From Cristatella mucedo (Eukaryota; Bryozoa; Phylactolaemata; Cristatellidae): a stretch of DNA of 20,000 nt. The notes under the pieces were generated by a model. The model worked only from the letters and a program-made list of their open reading frames with translations. It had not been told where the DNA came from and did not search any database. Every line of letters begins with the position of its first letter. The first letter of the stretch is position 1. Shown piece after piece: positions 19,716 to 20,000 of this stretch. The DNA lies in assembly GCA_009760855.2 (NCBI GenBank), contig WPIO01000096.1:278501-298500 (forward strand), given 5' to 3'. Both the position numbers and the translations under genes were made by a program.

Positions 19716-20000
19716 CTGAAAAATTGTGTAAAGGCCAAAGCTGGTCAAACAACCTCATTTGTATGTAACACGTCAAAGAAATTTTCTAGGCGTATACCGA
19801 CCGTCAGCATGGGATACTAAAGGATCACCTTCTGCAGAAATTTAAACAGCGACCTGCGTCGTAAAGTGCGAGCATCTGTTCGTGCATTTCCGAGGCAGAA
19901 TTTGAAATTTAGGCATGCAGCATACCGGTAATGAGTGTTAAGCTTACACAAATTGTTATGGAAATTGATAGCCATTGGAGCCCGAAGTTATTCCCCATCG
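19716..20000 (-). other. Intron of the FAMeT-domain gene, running off the window
   Basis: Minus-strand sequence upstream of the FAMeT exon's acceptor. I searched the frames for the expected first half of the domain (a Y-E-I-x-I-G-G-like strand) and saw none. A short signal-peptide-like frame starting at 19998 is not in phase with this exon through its donors and is not called. Confidence 0.5.

Noticed and set aside
19942-19998. Signal-peptide-like frame starting MGNNFGLQW at the right edge
   Set aside because: Its possible donors (GTAAGC, phase 0; GTATGC, phase 1) do not match the phase-2 FAMeT exon, and half of the domain would be missing.

Overview
The window looks like nuclear DNA from an invertebrate animal. 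There are no bacterial-style dense ORFs. Most of it is non-coding, moderately AT-rich and full of microsatellites, with small dispersed repeats and a few short exons bounded by good GT/AG splice signals. The protein domains (PAN/apple and the farnesoic-acid-O-methyltransferase-like domain) and the transposon content fit an invertebrate. A mollusc is one possibility, but nothing here proves a phylum.

Everything I could call as coding lies on the minus strand. The main product is a four-exon gene model running from 11064 down to about 449. Exon 1 (11064-10921) carries a start codon, a signal peptide and the N-terminus. Exon 2 (4590-4452) completes a first PAN/apple-like domain. Exon 3 (1417-1142) is a symmetric phase 1-1 exon with a second PAN/apple-like domain. 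A very short terminal exon (468-449) supplies the last residues and a stop, followed by overlapping AATAAA signals at 357-348. All intron phases match (0, 1, 1). The predicted protein is about 192 residues, secreted, and has two cysteine clusters with nearly identical spacing (C-x3-C-x5-C-x11-C and C-x3-C-x6-C-x11-C).

Upstream on the same strand, 19715-19517 holds the C-terminal half of a PF12248-type (farnesoic acid O-methyltransferase-like, FAMeT) domain. It appears to be the last exon of a second gene whose remaining exons lie beyond the right edge. The two genes are separated by roughly 8 kb of repeat-rich sequence.

The most striking mobile element is a 322-bp non-autonomous hAT transposon in intron 1 (8517-8838). 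It has degenerate terminal inverted repeats and an 8-bp target duplication that fits the Buster-type nnnTAnnn pattern. Its interior closely resembles, from memory, the SPIN/URR1-type elements known for horizontal transfer between animals. There are also four copies of a (TAA)n-associated dispersed repeat (1861, 7801, 11810, 14830), a pair of longer diverged direct repeats (about 11405-11780 and 14175-14575), and many simple repeats, including a 280-bp CATA/CATG array and a 70-bp CT tract. No rRNA, intact tRNA or CRISPR was seen.
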